A stretch of 64,000 nucleotides of DNA, from positions 391,171 to 455,170 of the forward strand of contig JBFHQE010000001.1 in the NCBI GenBank assembly GCA_041592335.1, read 5' to 3'. Each line of letters begins with the position of its first letter. Position 1 is the stretch's first letter. A model generated the notes under the pieces. It did not search any database. It saw only the letters and a list, made by a program, of their open reading frames with translations, and was not told the origin of the DNA. Shown one piece after another: positions 61,630 to 64,000 of this stretch. A program made the translations under genes and the position numbers. Origin of the DNA: JBFHQE01 sp041592335. GTDB taxonomy: Bacteria; Pseudomonadota; Gammaproteobacteria; Thiohalobacterales; Thiohalobacteraceae.

Positions 61630-62574
61630 ATGATCATAGTCACCGGCGGCGCGGGTTTTATCGGCGCCAATATCGTTAAAGGATTGAATGAGCGCGGACG
61701 CGAGGACATCCTGGTGGTGGATAACCTCTCCAATGGCGTCAAGTTCAAGAACATTGCTGACTGTGAAATCCTCGATTACATGGACAAGGAAGACTTCATC
61801 GAGTTTGTCCGCGCTGGCAAGGCGTTTCCGGAACGCGTGGAGGCCATCTTCCACGAAGGCGCCTGTTCATCCACCACCGAGTGGGACGGGCGCTACATGA
61901 TGCGCAACAACTACGAGTATTCCAAAACCCTGTTGCATTATTGCCTGGATAACAATGTCTCCTACCTGTATGCCTCGTCGGCTTCCGTGTATGGCGATGG
62001 GCGTACATTCAAGGAAACGCGCGAGCATGAAGAGCCATTGAATGTCTATGGCTACTCCAAGTTCCAGTTCGATCAGTATGTGCGTCGCCTGATGCCAACG
62101 GCCCAGAACCAGATTGTCGGCTTCCGCTATTTCAATGTGTACGGACCGCGCGAGCAGCACAAGGGCTCCATGGCCAGTGTCGCGTTTCATTTCAATAACC
62201 AGGTGAAAGAGTCCGGCCAGCTCAAGCTGTTCGAAGGTTGCGATGGCTATGCCAACGGTGAGCAGCGCCGTGACTTTGTCTATGTCGGCGATGTCACGGA
62301 TGTGAATCTCTGGTTCCTGGATAACCCGGACAAGTCGGGCATCTTCAACCTGGGAACCGGTCGCAGTCAGACCTTTAACGATGTGGCCAATGCGGTGATC
62401 AACTGGCATGGCAAGGGAAGTATTGAATACATTCCGTTCCCGGAGCATCTGAAAGGCCGTTACCAGAGCTTCACCGAAGCCGATATCGCGGCGCTGCGCG
62501 AAGTGGGTTACGACAAGCCATTCAAGTCCGTTGAGGAAGGTGTTAACGCCTACCTTGATATCCTGAACCAGTAA
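61630..62574 (+). CDS. hldD: ADP-glyceromanno-heptose 6-epimerase
   Basis: The 314-residue SDR protein has MIIVTGGAGFIGANIVKGL, the catalytic serine region YASSASVYGDG, the YGYSKFQFD catalytic tyrosine/lysine, and FRYFNVYGPREQHKGSMASV, all typical of HldD. It converts ADP-D-glycero- to ADP-L-glycero-manno-heptose. The frame is open from 61564 through the REP repeat, but ATG 61630 with GAGGAAAG upstream is the real start. Confidence 0.97.
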   Translation: MIIVTGGAGFIGANIVKGLNERGREDILVVDNLSNGVKFKNIADCEILDYMDKEDFIEFVRAGKAFPERVEAIFHEGACSSTTEWDGRYMMRNNYEYSKTLLHYCLDNNVSYLYASSASVYGDGRTFKETREHEEPLNVYGYSKFQFDQYVRRLMPTAQNQIVGFRYFNVYGPREQHKGSMASVAFHFNNQVKESGQLKLFEGCDGYANGEQRRDFVYVGDVTDVNLWFLDNPDKSGIFNLGTGRSQTFNDVANAVINWHGKGSIEYIPFPEHLKGRYQSFTEADIAALREVGYDKPFKSVEEGVNAYLDILNQ

Positions 62575-62587
62575 TCGCTTCCAGCTT

Positions 62588-63853
62588 ATGCGCTACCTCT
62601 ACAGCCTCATCATGTACCTGCTGGTGCCGCTGGTATTGTTGAGGCTGCTGTATCGAGGCATCAAGTCGCCGGCCTATCTTGAACGCTGGACGGAGCGATT
62701 CGGTTTTGGCCCGTTGCTGGTGACCCAGGGTGCAATCTGGGTGCATGCGGTGTCCGTGGGTGAAGTGCAGGCGGCCGCGCCGGTGGTAAAGGCGCTGCAG
62801 CAAACCTACCCGCACCGCCCGATTGTCGTGACCACCACCACTCCGACCGGTTCCGACCAGGTGCGCGCGGTATTCGGTAGCCAGGTGGCGCATACCTATC
62901 TCCCTTATGATCTGCCGGATGCGGTAGCGCGTTTTCTCAAGCGTGCGCGGCCGCACCTGGCCCTGATCATGGAAACGGAAGTCTGGCCCAACCTGTTTCA
63001 TGCCTGCCAGGCGCGCGAAATACCTTTAATGATGATCAATGCGCGCATGTCGGAGAAATCGGCAAAGGGTTATCGGCGTTTCTCGGCATTGACGCGCCTG
63101 ACGTTGCATGATGTGAGCGCGGTCGCGGCCCAGGCCGAGGCCGATGCTGAGCGGCTGATCGCACTTGGCGTACCGCAGAATAAATTAAAGGTGACCGGCA
63201 ATACCAAGTTCGATGCGCACCTGGCGGCCAGCCTGCGCGAGCAGGCCGAGATAGAACGCCAGGGTTGGGGTATTCAGCGCGCGGTCTGGATTGCGGCAAG
63301 CACGCATGAAGGCGAGGACGAGATCGTGCTGGAAGCGCATCGCACGCTGTCGGCACAGTTCCCGAACGCCCTGCTGGTGCTGGTGCCGCGTCACCCGGAA
63401 CGTTTTGACCGGGTGGCCGAGCTGATTACCGCCGATGGCTGGCGCATGGCGCGGCGCAGTCTCAAACAACCAGTCACAAAAGATATCCAGGTCTATCTGG
63501 CCGATACCATGGGCGAGTTGCAGTTCCTGTTCGGCACGGCGGATGTCGCCTTCGTCGGTGGAAGCCTGATACCCATTGGTGGGCATAACCCGATCGAACC
63601 CGCCGCCTTCGGTGTGCCGGTATTGTTCGGTCCGCACCGGTTTAACTTCAGCGACATCGCCAGCCTGCTGATCAGTCAGGGTGCTGCACGCGAAGTCGGT
63701 TCGGCGCACAGTCTTGCGCAGGCGTTGCAGCAGCTGCTGGGTAATGCCAACCTGCGCCAGCAATGGGGAGAAAAGGGTAAAGCGGTGGTGGAAGCCAATC
63801 GCGGTGCGCGCGACATGGTGATGCAGATGATCCGGCAGGCGTTGCCAAAGTAG
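62588..63853 (+). CDS. waaA: 3-deoxy-D-manno-octulosonic acid transferase
   Basis: The 421-residue protein has an N-terminal membrane anchor (YSLIMYLLVPLVLLRLLYRG), then IWVHAVSVGEVQAAAPVV, LIMETEVWPNLFHAC, KVTGNTKFDA and FVGGSLIPIGGHNPIEPAAFG, typical of Kdo transferase. It adds one or two Kdo residues to lipid IVA at the cytoplasmic face. It starts 13 bp after hldD. Confidence 0.96.
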   Translation: MRYLYSLIMYLLVPLVLLRLLYRGIKSPAYLERWTERFGFGPLLVTQGAIWVHAVSVGEVQAAAPVVKALQQTYPHRPIVVTTTTPTGSDQVRAVFGSQVAHTYLPYDLPDAVARFLKRARPHLALIMETEVWPNLFHACQAREIPLMMINARMSEKSAKGYRRFSALTRLTLHDVSAVAAQAEADAERLIALGVPQNKLKVTGNTKFDAHLAASLREQAEIERQGWGIQRAVWIAASTHEGEDEIVLEAHRTLSAQFPNALLVLVPRHPERFDRVAELITADGWRMARRSLKQPVTKDIQVYLADTMGELQFLFGTADVAFVGGSLIPIGGHNPIEPAAFGVPVLFGPHRFNFSDIASLLISQGAAREVGSAHSLAQALQQLLGNANLRQQWGEKGKAVVEANRGARDMVMQMIRQALPK

Positions 63854-63863
63854 TATGGTTTGG

Positions 63864-64000
63864 TTCGCGGCCAAGGCCGCTCCTACAGGCAACAGCAGAG
63901 AGATTGTAGGAGCGGGCTTGCCCGCGAACAAGGTCGTTGTTACAGGCCGAAGCGGTATTTCGCCGGAACGGACTTGCCAGCGAACAAAGCCGTCATTACA
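63864..64000. repeat. REP-like repeat cluster at the window end
   Basis: TTCGCGGCCAAGGCCGCTCC (63864 on), GTAGGAGCGGGCTTGCCCGC (63906 on) and a decayed third unit (from about 63940, with CGGACTTGCCAGCGAACAA) lie in tandem after waaA and run to the edge of the window. No gene is visible here. Confidence 0.85.

Overview
The window reads as chromosomal DNA of a gammaproteobacterium. GlnE, GroESL behind a CIRCE operator, PilU, HldE/HldD/WaaA/LpxL and PrsK/PrsR are all of gammaproteobacterial type. A fused sulfate adenylyltransferase/APS kinase, DsrC-like and DsrE-like domains and a VPLPA-CTERM exosortase suggest a relative of sulfur-oxidising lineages such as Chromatiales; that placement is inference. 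No rRNA, tRNA, CRISPR array, phage or transposase gene was seen.

Layout. 0-3.4 kb: tandem universal stress protein, Na/phosphate transporter with PhoU-like tail, MarC. 3.5-8.8 kb: one rightward unit with a histidine-rich ZrgA-like (DUF2796) protein, an ABC ATPase and permease, a DUF3299 protein and a GspE/PilB-type ATPase. 8.9-13.8 kb: HIT protein, phosphohexomutase, Sat-CysC fusion and GalE, separated by palindromic repeats. 13.9-25.6 kb: exopolysaccharide cluster (sulfotransferase, glycoside hydrolase, flippase, polymerase, membrane nucleotidyltransferase, glycosyltransferases, small kinase), strikingly AT-rich up to about 21.7 kb. 25.6-37.1 kb: exosortase XrtD, polyprenyl-phosphate sugar transferase, GDP-fucose synthesis, PrsT, PrsK and PrsR. 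37.1-42.5 kb: DsbD with a doubled N-domain, CutA, FxsA and GroESL. 42.7-47.2 kb: a VPLPA-CTERM substrate, a tandem DsrC/TusE protein, an anti-sigma factor carrying a DsrE-like domain, its ECF sigma factor, a probable sRNA gene and PilU. 47.3-51.4 kb: GlnE, IlvE and a small zinc-finger protein. 51.4-63.9 kb: LPS core locus (ELM1-like protein, GT4 and GT9 transferases, O-antigen ligase, LpxL, HldE, HldD, WaaA).

How they fit together. The phosphohexomutase, GalE, Gmd and Fcl supply nucleotide sugars. The polyprenyl-phosphate transferase, GTs, flippase and polymerase can make a polymer, and APS kinase plus the sulfotransferase could sulfate it. XrtD would process VPLPA-CTERM proteins such as the one at 42.7 kb under PrsK/PrsR control. 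The strongest unusual signal is at 43.5-46.0 kb. There an ECF sigma factor is paired with an anti-sigma factor whose presumed periplasmic half is a DsrE-like sulfur-relay domain. A DsrC/TusE tandem gene lies next to it, and two near-identical divergent ECF-type promoters lie upstream. One faces the sigma gene; the other faces a roughly 84-nt stretch that ends in a strong intrinsic terminator and holds no gene. This looks like a sulfur- or thiol-sensing envelope regulon with its own small RNA.
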